This document shows, piece by piece, positions 7,882 through 15,395 of a stretch of DNA of 36,892 bases; position 1 is the first letter of the stretch; each line of letters begins with the position of its first letter. The notes below the pieces were generated by a model. That model was not told where the DNA came from, did not search any database, and saw nothing but the letters and a program-made list of their open reading frames with translations. The translations under genes were made by a program, and so were the position numbers. Origin of the DNA: RGIG6353 sp045594565 (lineage in GTDB: Bacteria; Bacillota; Clostridia; Oscillospirales; SIG627); assembly GCA_045594565.1 (NCBI GenBank), contig JAZNYT010000055.1, forward strand, positions 1-36,892, written 5' to 3'.

Positions 7882-8688
7882 ATGGATACAAATAAGATTT
7901 CACTTGACACCGTATGTGCCACGCTATGTTACGCTATGGGAATAGATGCTCCCGACAAGAGCGCTGAAAAAAATGCGGCACTTGCCGAATATATTGACAG
8001 GGCGCTCGGCGGAGAGAAAGCAGATAGAATTTTTATGTTCAATCCCGATGCAGTAGCTGATTGGGTCTACAGAAAGTACCCTCAGCTTATGAAGGAAGCG
8101 GTTGCAAATACCGATATTGAAATTCCTCTTTGCTCGGTTATGCCATCTGTCACTCCCGTTTGCTTTGGTACTATGTATACAGGCGCTAAGCCCTCGGTAC
8201 ACGGAATACAGAAATACGAAAAGCCCGTTATCACCATCGACACTATCTTCGATGCACTTCTCCGTGCAGGCAAGAAGCCTGTAATAATCGCTTATGACAA
8301 TTGCAGCCTTTCAAAAATATTCCTCGAAAGAGATATGGAGTATTATATTTATAACTCCTATGAGGAGATAAATGCAAAAGCGGCAGAGCTTATTTTAAAG
8401 GATGAGCACGACTTTTACGTTGTTTATAACGGCAACTACGATTCCACTATGCATAAAACAGGAACAGAGAGCCTTGAGGCGCTTTCCGAGCTTCGTACAA
8501 ATTCAAGACAGTTCGGAATGTTCTTGGAGCTTATAAAGAATAACTGGAAAAACCATAACACTCTTATAGGCTTTGCGATGGACCACGGATGCCACGATAT
8601 AGACGGAAACTGTGGCTCTCACGGACTCGATATGCCCGAAGACCTTAATATAACTCATCTTTATAAAATACTGAAAAAAGAGGATTAA
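7882..8688 (+). CDS. Alkaline-phosphatase-like (nucleotide pyrophosphatase/phosphodiesterase superfamily) protein
   Basis: A 268-residue protein. The block CSVMPSVTPVCFGTMYTGAKPSVHGI matches the nucleophile region of nucleotide pyrophosphatase/phosphodiesterase proteins, and AMDHGCHDIDG plus GSHGLD supply late Asp/His metal ligands. The usual N-terminal metal-binding DG motif is not evident: the first 100 residues are instead helical and unusual (DKSAEKNAALAEYIDRALGG). It is therefore short for the family and may be a reduced or altered enzyme. It has an AAAGGAG ribosome binding site, and CapA starts 3 bases after its stop. Substrate unknown. Confidence 0.7.
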   Translation: MDTNKISLDTVCATLCYAMGIDAPDKSAEKNAALAEYIDRALGGEKADRIFMFNPDAVADWVYRKYPQLMKEAVANTDIEIPLCSVMPSVTPVCFGTMYTGAKPSVHGIQKYEKPVITIDTIFDALLRAGKKPVIIAYDNCSLSKIFLERDMEYYIYNSYEEINAKAAELILKDEHDFYVVYNGNYDSTMHKTGTESLEALSELRTNSRQFGMFLELIKNNWKNHNTLIGFAMDHGCHDIDGNCGSHGLDMPEDLNITHLYKILKKED

Positions 8689-8691
8689 ATT

Positions 8692-9882
8692 ATGAAAATT
8701 ACTGTTTTTGGAGACGTAATGTGTGAGCCGCCTGTTTTGAAGGCGTCAATGAGAAAAGACGGAACGTACAACTTTGACGGAGTTTTTGAAAAGGTCAGGC
8801 CTATGTTTGAAGAGTCTGACTACGTAATAACAAACCTTGAATTTCCTATGGCAGGAAAGGATGCAAAATATACAGATTGCTTTTTTGTTTTCAACGCACC
8901 CGACGAGTTTGCACTTGCTGCGAAAAAAGCAGGCGTAGATCTGGTTTCTACCGCAAATAATCATACACTTGACAGAGGCCTTGAGGGTATGCTCAGAACT
9001 ATCCGAGCTCTTGACAAAGCAGGACTTCCTCATACAGGCTCCTTCCTTCCCGAGATGGAGAGAGAAGAAGCGTATTATTTCGAGGTTGACGGAGTAAAGT
9101 TCGCACTTATCGCTTACACCTACTGTACTAATAAAACTCTTTACGGCGAAGAGGCAGAGTATCTTAAGTATATCAATTATCTTCGCCCCCATGAGCATGG
9201 TACGTATCTCCCCGAGGTTGTAGCAAAAATGAAAACTTGGGTTGATAGACTCTTCAAAAATATGAAAGAAGAGAACCGCGCGGTTATAAAGAAGCTTGTA
9301 GGTCTTCCCAACACAATAGAACGAGCCGATGACAAGCTGATTCCCGAAATGGTAAAGCCCTATATTGATAGCTTTACAAGTGATATACGTGCGGCAAAGG
9401 AAAAGGCAGATTTTGTAATATGTTGTCCTCACGTGGGCGGTCAGTTTAATCCCATCCCTGGAAAATTCTCGGAATATGTTGTTTCAGAGGCTGTTAAGGC
9501 GGGAGCAGATGCCGTTCTTGCCTCTCATTCTCATATGGTACAGAAAGCGGAATTTATTGACGGTGTGCCTTGTGCCTTTTCACTGGGAAATTTCAGTATG
9601 TCTCCAAATTCGACTATAATAGTAAATAAAAACCTTCCTGAGTACGGACTTGCAATGCACCTTTATCTTGACTCGAAAAAGGTTGAAAAGGTGACCTTTT
9701 CTATTCTCAAGGCAGTAGAAAAACGTGGAAAGCAGCTTGTTTCGTGGCCTGTTGATATGCTTTATGAGACCCTTGATAAAAAGGAAAAAGAAAATCTTGT
9801 AAAGGACGTAAAGCAGGTGTATAAATACGTAAAGAACGAAGATATTACAGAAAACGTAATTCAAAAAGAATATTTACTGTAA
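8692..9882 (+). CDS. CapA-like metallophosphatase family protein
   Basis: A 396-residue protein of the CapA (PGA_cap) family, related to metallophosphatases. Visible motifs: MKITVFGDVM, DYVITNLEFPMAG, LVSTANNHTLDRGLEGM, PHTGSF, CCPHVGGQFNPIPG and DAVLASHSHMVQKAEF followed by FSLGNF. CapA/PgsA proteins take part in poly-gamma-glutamate export, but most homologues sit in other settings and their reaction is unknown. No signal peptide or membrane anchor is present, unlike PgsA, so this copy is probably cytosolic. An insertion around residues 150-210 (Lys/Glu-rich) is unusual. It follows the phosphatase-like gene by 3 bases. Confidence 0.8.
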   Translation: MKITVFGDVMCEPPVLKASMRKDGTYNFDGVFEKVRPMFEESDYVITNLEFPMAGKDAKYTDCFFVFNAPDEFALAAKKAGVDLVSTANNHTLDRGLEGMLRTIRALDKAGLPHTGSFLPEMEREEAYYFEVDGVKFALIAYTYCTNKTLYGEEAEYLKYINYLRPHEHGTYLPEVVAKMKTWVDRLFKNMKEENRAVIKKLVGLPNTIERADDKLIPEMVKPYIDSFTSDIRAAKEKADFVICCPHVGGQFNPIPGKFSEYVVSEAVKAGADAVLASHSHMVQKAEFIDGVPCAFSLGNFSMSPNSTIIVNKNLPEYGLAMHLYLDSKKVEKVTFSILKAVEKRGKQLVSWPVDMLYETLDKKEKENLVKDVKQVYKYVKNEDITENVIQKEYLL

Positions 9883-9894
9883 ATAGAGGGAAAT

Positions 9895-10791
9895 ATGGTA
9901 ATAACAAAAACACAGTCCGTTGTAGCATACCTCAAAATAGTTTTGGTGGCAATGCTTCTCGGCTTCAATTATCAGCTTTTTATTGTTATAAATGACTTTG
10001 CTCCTGCGGGCCTTAACGGTATCGCTACAATGATACAGTATAAAACAGGCTTTAGTATAGGATATATGTCGCTTATTATCAACGTGCCTTTGTGTATACT
10101 TGCGTACTTTTTTGTAGATAAGATTTTTGCAAAGCGCTCACTGGTTTTTTGCCTTGTGTACTCTTTCTTCTTTCTTTATCTGCAAAAGCTGGGACTTACC
10201 GCCTTTCAGTATGATGCAGGCGGTCACGATACCGTTTTCCCAGTAATACTCAGCGGTGTTATAAGTGGCTTCGTTTACGGTATTTGCTTCAGGTCAAATG
10301 CATCAACAGGCGGTACAGATATCGTTTCAAAATACATAAGTAAGAAGAACCCACACCTTGATTTTTTCTGGGTGACCTTCTCTATCAACACTGTTGTAGC
10401 TATAGCGTCCTTCTTCGTTTATGCAAAGCCCGACAGTACAGGCTCGCTTATTTACGACTACAAGCCCGTATGCCTTTGCATACTCTATTGCTTTTTGTCG
10501 AGCTACGTTGGAAGCCATATAATAAGAGGCTCAAAATCCGCTTCTAAATTTACCGTAATTACTTCCCATCCCGACGAGATAACCGAGGATATTATAAAAT
10601 ACCTCCGTCACGGCTCAACTCAGATTACAGCCCTTGGTTCTTACAGTAAAGAAGAAAAAACAGTTCTTCTTTGTGTTGTAAATAACCACCAGATAGCAGA
10701 TTTCAAAAATATACTGAATAAATACGGAGATACCTTCTCCTTCTGTGAAACTGTCAACGAAACCTGCGGAAACTTCAAAAAGATAAGATGA
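9895..10791 (+). CDS. YitT family membrane protein
   Basis: A 298-residue protein with about five N-terminal membrane helices and a cytosolic C-terminal DUF2179 domain (from about residue 210: SKFTVITSHPDEITEDIIKYLRHGSTQI, then KTVLLCVVNNHQIADFKNILNKYGDTF). This is the YitT family, widespread in Firmicutes and of unknown transport function. Family markers include GFNYQLFIVINDFAPAGLNGIATM and FRSNASTGGTDIVSKY. It is the last gene of the operon; its stop codon lies inside a 21-bp-stem terminator shared with the opposing AraC gene. Confidence 0.85.
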   Translation: MVITKTQSVVAYLKIVLVAMLLGFNYQLFIVINDFAPAGLNGIATMIQYKTGFSIGYMSLIINVPLCILAYFFVDKIFAKRSLVFCLVYSFFFLYLQKLGLTAFQYDAGGHDTVFPVILSGVISGFVYGICFRSNASTGGTDIVSKYISKKNPHLDFFWVTFSINTVVAIASFFVYAKPDSTGSLIYDYKPVCLCILYCFLSSYVGSHIIRGSKSASKFTVITSHPDEITEDIIKYLRHGSTQITALGSYSKEEKTVLLCVVNNHQIADFKNILNKYGDTFSFCETVNETCGNFKKIR

Positions 10792-10833
10792 TATAAAGAT
10801 AGACGTGCCGATGCACGTCTATCTTTATATCAT
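10788..10833. terminator. Bidirectional terminator between YitT and AraC genes
   Basis: A perfect 21-bp inverted repeat (arms 10788-10808 and 10813-10833) with a CGAT loop. It overlaps the stop codons of both converging genes (10789-10791 and 10825-10827). A/T-rich outer arms give U-tracts in both directions. Confidence 0.85.
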
Positions 10834-11697
10834 AAGCTTTGATTTTATCGACTTAATGTACGCTGACGGTGACTGGTTTTCGTACTGCTTGAATATTCTT
10901 GAAAAATAGTGAATAGATGAAAAGCCAACCTCGGTTGAAATCTGTGTAAGATTATATTTTCCCTCGCGCAGAAGCTTTTTCGCTTCTTTTATTTTAAGCT
11001 TGTTTATGTAATTTATTACCGTATACCCGTAAGCCTCCTTGAAGCCTGCGCAAAGGGAGGTCTTGTTGGTACCATAGAGAAAGCAAAGCTCGTCAAGACC
11101 TATTTTCTCTCTGAAATTTTCGTCGATATAATGCTTTACCTCTTGCATTTTTACGTCGCTGACAGAGGAAATTTCGATGTTTGTAACGCTGTTTTTATTA
11201 CGGATAAGCTCGATGAAGAAAGCCTCAAGCTTAATTTTTATCATCTGGTCGGCACCGTAAGGAAAGTCTCTTCTTTTCTTCATATCGCGAAGATTCGGTA
11301 CGTCATAGGGAGGGAGAAATACGTTTCGCCCTTCTTTTATTATATCTGTAAGAAGCCTTTGAAGCTCGTCAGTGAGAGGGTGAGGGGAGGAGGCAAACTC
11401 GTCAAGTGATGAGCTCTTGCACTCGAAGCCTATAATTATAACGTTGGGTGCATCGTCAAGAGGACAGGAAATGGAGTGGGTCTCGTTTTCTCTGTGTACT
11501 ATGACCTCTCCCTCCTTGACTACACCCACGTAGTCCTCGGCGTTGACCTCTATATAACCACTGTCAACGTAGATGAGCTCTCTGAATTCGTGACGGTCTT
11601 CAAGGGTATGGAATTCCCTTGTGAATTCAAAGTAGTGTATATTTGCAATTCTCGTTATGTCAATAACCTTTTCAAATCTTTTAAGCTTGTATTCCAT
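10825..11697 (-). CDS. AraC family transcriptional regulator
   Basis: A 290-residue regulator. The C-terminal ~100 residues form the double helix-turn-helix of the AraC family (KHYIDENFREKIGLDELCFLYGTNKTSL, then a second unit with LTQISTEVGFSSIHYFSRIFKQY and SPSAYIKS). The N-terminal ~150 residues look like a cupin ligand-binding domain (VVKEGEVIVHRENETHSI). The start at 11697 is chosen because it follows a CGGAGGATT ribosome binding site; upstream in-frame starts lack one. It is divergent from the M24/DUF4432 pair, and AraC regulators often activate a divergent neighbour, so these are the likely targets. Confidence 0.87.
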   Translation of the reverse strand: MEYKLKRFEKVIDITRIANIHYFEFTREFHTLEDRHEFRELIYVDSGYIEVNAEDYVGVVKEGEVIVHRENETHSISCPLDDAPNVIIIGFECKSSSLDEFASSPHPLTDELQRLLTDIIKEGRNVFLPPYDVPNLRDMKKRRDFPYGADQMIKIKLEAFFIELIRNKNSVTNIEISSVSDVKMQEVKHYIDENFREKIGLDELCFLYGTNKTSLCAGFKEAYGYTVINYINKLKIKEAKKLLREGKYNLTQISTEVGFSSIHYFSRIFKQYENQSPSAYIKSIKSKLMI

Positions 11698-11817
11698 AAT
11701 AATCCTCCGTGTTTCTATTATCATAACATAAAACTTTAATTTATGCAATATTAAAAATATTTAATATTGTGCAAAAAATACTTAAAATATTCTAAATACA
11801 AACATAGATATATTTTG

Positions 11818-11860
11818 TATAATAAAAATGTAAAAAAATAAAATGCACTTCAGGTGCATT
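11818..11860 (+). promoter_or_regulatory. Putative -10 box and 5' UTR hairpin of the M24 gene
   Basis: TATAAT (11818-11823) has only a weak -35 match 17 bp upstream (AATACA), as expected for an activator-dependent promoter. It is followed by the hairpin AATGCAC-TTCAG-GTGCATT (11842-11860) in the leader, without a T-tract. The AraC regulator encoded next door is a plausible activator. Confidence 0.45.
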
Positions 11861-11886
11861 AAAAAGAGATAAAAGGAGATAAAATT

Positions 11887-13071
11887 ATGGCAAGAATTTG
11901 TATTCCCGATTACGAGTACAAGGAGAGAATTCAGAAGGCTGCGAAAATGGTTAGAGATCGCGGACTTGACGTAATGCTCGTTGTAAGTACCGAATCAGAC
12001 TACGCTAACGCAAGATACTTCTCTGGCTTTTGGCCTCTTTTCGAAAGAGCAGGCGTTGCTATTTCCGCAACAGGTGATGCATGTCTTCTCGTAGGACCTG
12101 AGTCCCCCATCTTTGCAAGAGACGTTGCAGCTAACTCATCTAAGATTGAAAAGATTTTCGTTCTTAAGGAATTCCGTGAGTCTGCTGACCCCTCATATCC
12201 CGAGCTTGTTCCCAACACATTCCCCGAAGCATTCAAGGCTATCGGTGTAACAGGCGAGAACATCAAGATCGGTCTCGGAAGCTACGTTGAGTGCACACTT
12301 CCCATTCTCGACGGTCTTCGTGACAACTTCCCCAAGGCTGAAATTTCAGTATGCAACGATATTATGGTTGAGCTCAGAAAGATAAAGAGCGAAAACGAGC
12401 TTGCTTGTATTCAGGAAGGCTTCAGAATCGTTGACCTTGCAACAGAAGAAGTTATCAAGAACCTTCGTCCCGGTGTAACCGAGCTTGCAATGGTTGGTGT
12501 AGCTCAGAGAGTTATCTATGAAAACGGAGCAGAATACGAAGGACTTCCCATGTACGTATTCAGCGAAAAGTCTACAAGCCACGCAATCTCTCGTCCCAGC
12601 TACAGAGTAATCGAAAAGGGTGACGTTGTTCAGCTTAACCTTTCCGCTAAGATTGATGGTTATTCTCCCGCAACAGGTCTTCCCGTTATCATGGGCAAGC
12701 TTGACGCTGAGAGAAGAAAATACATAGACTTCTGCTATGAGATGCACAACTGGACAGTTAAGAACCTCAAGGCAGGCATTCCTTCAAACAAGGTTCCCCT
12801 TGAATTCCTTCAGATGTTCAAGGACAGAGGATTTGAAAAGAACTACGTTTACGGTCCTTGCCACGGTACAGGTATGATCGAGGTTGAAGCTCCTTGGATG
12901 GAAACCTCATCTGACTGGATTCTTGAAGAAAATATGACATTCCAGGTTGATACCTTCATTTCCGCTCCTACATTCGGTACAAGATGGGAGAAGGGTGTAG
13001 TTATCACTAAGGATGGCTGCAAGTCAATGACCAACATTCTTGAAAAGGGTCTTATCGAACTCGACTTCTAA
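11887..13071 (+). CDS. M24 family (creatinase/Xaa-Pro aminopeptidase-like) protein lacking metal ligands
   Basis: A 394-residue protein with the two-domain creatinase/prolidase layout: N-terminal domain to about 150 and a pita-bread domain after SENELACIQEGFRIVD. The expected five metal ligands are mostly changed: the first Asp position is Asn251 (VVQLNLSAKIDGY), the second is Ala262 (GYSPATG) and the Glu position is Asp355 (QVDTF). His326 (GPCHGTG) and Glu368 (RWEKG) remain. Metal-free creatinase shows that such proteins can still be enzymes. The following DUF4432 gene and the divergent AraC regulator suggest a small inducible catabolic unit. Codon use seems more biased than in neighbours, hinting at high expression. 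Confidence 0.8.
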   Translation: MARICIPDYEYKERIQKAAKMVRDRGLDVMLVVSTESDYANARYFSGFWPLFERAGVAISATGDACLLVGPESPIFARDVAANSSKIEKIFVLKEFRESADPSYPELVPNTFPEAFKAIGVTGENIKIGLGSYVECTLPILDGLRDNFPKAEISVCNDIMVELRKIKSENELACIQEGFRIVDLATEEVIKNLRPGVTELAMVGVAQRVIYENGAEYEGLPMYVFSEKSTSHAISRPSYRVIEKGDVVQLNLSAKIDGYSPATGLPVIMGKLDAERRKYIDFCYEMHNWTVKNLKAGIPSNKVPLEFLQMFKDRGFEKNYVYGPCHGTGMIEVEAPWMETSSDWILEENMTFQVDTFISAPTFGTRWEKGVVITKDGCKSMTNILEKGLIELDF

Positions 13072-13088
13072 TTTTTAATTCTAATGAC

Positions 13089-13117
13089 AAAAAGACGGCT
13101 AAATGCCGTCTTTTTGC
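13089..13117 (+). terminator. Intrinsic terminator or attenuator between the M24 and DUF4432 genes
   Basis: AAAAAGACGGC (13089-13099) pairs with GCCGTCTTTTT (13105-13115). The next gene starts only 16 bases later with its own ribosome binding site, so partial read-through is likely. Confidence 0.8.
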
Positions 13118-13132
13118 AAAAGGAGAAATATT

Positions 13133-14209
13133 ATGAAATTATATCTTAAAAAATACTTTTTTACAGATAAAGAAACTGTAATTGCCGAGGAAGGCAATAT
13201 GAAGGCAACTGCTTTCCGCTTCTCAACAGGCGTTGAAGCACTTAAAATTGAGAACGAAAAGGGCTACTTCGTAATTCTTCCCTTTATGGGTCAGCAGCTT
13301 TGGGACTTTAACTTTGGCGGTAAGAGCCTTAAGATGGAAACTACCGTTAAGGAGCCTGTTCCCGGAGTTAAATATCTTATGACCTACGGTGGATTCCTTT
13401 ACCACTGCGGTATCAACTCATTCGGCGCTCCCGATGCAGAGCACCCTCAGCACGGCGAGATTCCCAACGTTGAATACCAGAGTGCATATCTTGAAGCAGG
13501 CAGCGACGAAAAGGGCACTTATATGGCGGTTGGTGGAACCTATTCCTACGATGTTGCTTTCGTTAAGAAGTACGATTTTTCTCCCGAGTGCCGTCTCTAT
13601 GAGAATGCAGATAAGGTGAGAATCAACGTTCGTCTCGACAATAAGAGAGCAGAGCCTATGGAATATATGTATCTCTGCCACATCAACTTCCGCCCCTTCA
13701 ATGGAGCAAAGCTCATCTACAGTGTTCCCCGTGACAAGGACCATATTATGACTCATAAGATTGTTCCCGACACACTCCCTGTTGAAGCGCAGAAGAAGCT
13801 TTCAGGTTATATGGAAAAGCTTGACGCCGACTTCTCGGTTATGGATAACGTGGGAAATGCCGACGAGTGCTATCTCCCCGAAATCTGCTTCAGAATGACC
13901 TATGTTCCCGATGAGAACGGCAGAGGCTATACAATGCAGTACATTGAAGGAGAGGGCGCATGCTATGTTGATCACCCCGTTGATGCACTTCCTCATCCCG
14001 TTCGTTGGATTTCGAGAACTCCCACCGAGGATGCAATGGGTATGATTCTTCCTGCAACGTCTGAACACCTCGGCTATGAGGACTCAAAAAAGAAGGGATA
14101 TATCAAGTATCTCGACGGATTTTCTTCACTTGAATTCTATATGGAAGTAGGCTTCATCTCAGACAGTGAAGCAAAGAAGGTAGAAGAAAAGATAAATAAG
14201 CTTATCTAA
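13133..14209 (+). CDS. DUF4432 family protein (aldose 1-epimerase-like fold)
   Basis: A 358-residue protein resembling DUF4432, a galactose-mutarotase-like beta-sandwich family. Supporting segments: GYFVILPFMGQQLWDFNFGGKSLKME near the N-terminus, TYGGFLYHCGINSFGAPDAEHPQHGE with the conserved His residues, and MEYMYLCHINFRPFNGAKLIYS. Members are thought to interconvert sugar anomers or act on sugar acids. The start at 13133 is chosen for its AAAGGAGAAATATT ribosome binding site; an in-frame ATG at 13103 lies inside the terminator stem and has none. Paired with the M24 homologue and probably under the divergent AraC regulator. Confidence 0.75.
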   Translation: MKLYLKKYFFTDKETVIAEEGNMKATAFRFSTGVEALKIENEKGYFVILPFMGQQLWDFNFGGKSLKMETTVKEPVPGVKYLMTYGGFLYHCGINSFGAPDAEHPQHGEIPNVEYQSAYLEAGSDEKGTYMAVGGTYSYDVAFVKKYDFSPECRLYENADKVRINVRLDNKRAEPMEYMYLCHINFRPFNGAKLIYSVPRDKDHIMTHKIVPDTLPVEAQKKLSGYMEKLDADFSVMDNVGNADECYLPEICFRMTYVPDENGRGYTMQYIEGEGACYVDHPVDALPHPVRWISRTPTEDAMGMILPATSEHLGYEDSKKKGYIKYLDGFSSLEFYMEVGFISDSEAKKVEEKINKLI

Positions 14210-14225
14210 AAGATATGCAAAAATA

Positions 14226-14260
14226 AATCGGCAAGGATTTCTCCTTGCCGATTGCTTTTT
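14226..14260. terminator. Terminator between the converging DUF4432 and Gfo/Idh/MocA genes
   Basis: AATCGGCAAGGA pairs with TCCTTGCCGATT around TTTC, followed by GCTTTTTT. A 12-bp perfect stem. Confidence 0.85.
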
Positions 14261-15276
14261 TAAAGCTCAACCGTTTTGCCTGTGTCTGCCGAAACTGTTT
14301 CAGCGATTGCAATTTTCAGTGAATTGTAGCTGTCTGTTGCAGGATTGATTTCCGAAACCTTGTCATTCTTGATACAGTCGATAAAGTCCATTACCTCTGT
14401 GGCGTAGCTGTTATTGAATTTAACCTCCACTTCGATTTTTTCATCTGCATCGTCTGTATAGAGCCAGAACTTGCCTGCCTTAACCTCAAGCGTTGCAGTT
14501 TCAAGCTTTACAAAGAATCCCGAGTTGAAGAGGTATGACATAGAAGGACAACCCCATTCACCTGTCGCTGTAACAAGCACGTCGTCATATTCGTAGCGAG
14601 TAACGATGGAGTCATACTTGGTTTTGTAGTTTGTAGCAAAAGAAGTAACGGATTTGGGCATACCGAAGAGGTAGTTTATCATATCAACGTCGTGAACGTG
14701 AAGGTCAAGAGCTGCGCCACCGCTCTTTTCTGCGTCAAGGTACCAGTTTTCCCAGCCCCAGATGGGAGTACCCGACATACGTGAGAAATGAGCTCGGATA
14801 ACCTTGCCGTATTTACCGCTTTCGATGATCTCACGAAGCTTTATGTATCCGTTCATATAACGAACGCACTGGCCTATCATAAGCTTAACGCCATACTTTT
14901 CAGAGGCATCAAGCATATTTTTTGCAGCTTCTGCATTTATAGCCATAGGCTTTTCGGAGAATACGTTGATACCCTTCGACATCACCTTAACGGCAAGCTC
15001 TTCGTGAAGATATGTAGGAACAACGATTACTGCGAAGTCAAGCTCTTCCTTTTCAAGAAGATCGTCAACGTTATAATATAAGTTATAGTCAGAATAATCC
15101 TTTGATGCGGTATCGTCACCGAGGTTGGTTGCTACCGTTGCGGTAAACGCCTCTTTTCTTATATCACATAGAGCTACAAGTTTGATTTCGTCGCCAAGCT
15201 CCTTTTTGATGATATCGTATGCTTTGAAATGACTTTTACCAAGACCGCCTAAACCGATAATTGCGTATTTTAACAT
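14260..15276 (-). CDS. Gfo/Idh/MocA family oxidoreductase
   Basis: A 338-residue NAD(P)-dependent sugar or inositol dehydrogenase. The N-terminal Rossmann motif is AIIGLGGLGKSH. The EKP motif that positions the nicotinamide appears in VFSEKPMAINAE, and the catalytic block is GGAALDLHVHDVDMINYLFG with Asp and His. Substrate is unknown; relatives act on myo-inositol, glucose or amino sugars. The ribosome binding site TTTTGGAGG precedes the start. It converges with DUF4432 and is divergent from the SulP transporter. A second, more distant family member is encoded at 16784-17962. Confidence 0.88.
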   Translation of the reverse strand: MLKYAIIGLGGLGKSHFKAYDIIKKELGDEIKLVALCDIRKEAFTATVATNLGDDTASKDYSDYNLYYNVDDLLEKEELDFAVIVVPTYLHEELAVKVMSKGINVFSEKPMAINAEAAKNMLDASEKYGVKLMIGQCVRYMNGYIKLREIIESGKYGKVIRAHFSRMSGTPIWGWENWYLDAEKSGGAALDLHVHDVDMINYLFGMPKSVTSFATNYKTKYDSIVTRYEYDDVLVTATGEWGCPSMSYLFNSGFFVKLETATLEVKAGKFWLYTDDADEKIEVEVKFNNSYATEVMDFIDCIKNDKVSEINPATDSYNSLKIAIAETVSADTGKTVEL

Positions 15277-15296
15277 AAAAAACCTCCAAAATATTA

Positions 15297-15325
15297 TTGA
15301 CTTTTTTCTCTTATGAGTATATCAT
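15297..15325 (+). promoter_or_regulatory. SigA-type promoter of the SulP gene
   Basis: TTGACT (15297-15302), a 17-bp spacer and TATCAT (15320-15325), 70 bases before the start at 15396. It lies in the divergent spacer with the Gfo/Idh/MocA gene. Confidence 0.55.
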
Positions 15326-15395
15326 ATAGTTTGGCAAAAATAAAGTACTTTTTTTAACTTTTAATTGTATTATCTTATCTTTTTAAGGAGAAAAA

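Noticed and set aside
13103..13132. Upstream start for the DUF4432 protein
   Set aside because: The ATG lies inside a terminator stem without a ribosome binding site; the ATG at 13133 has a good one.
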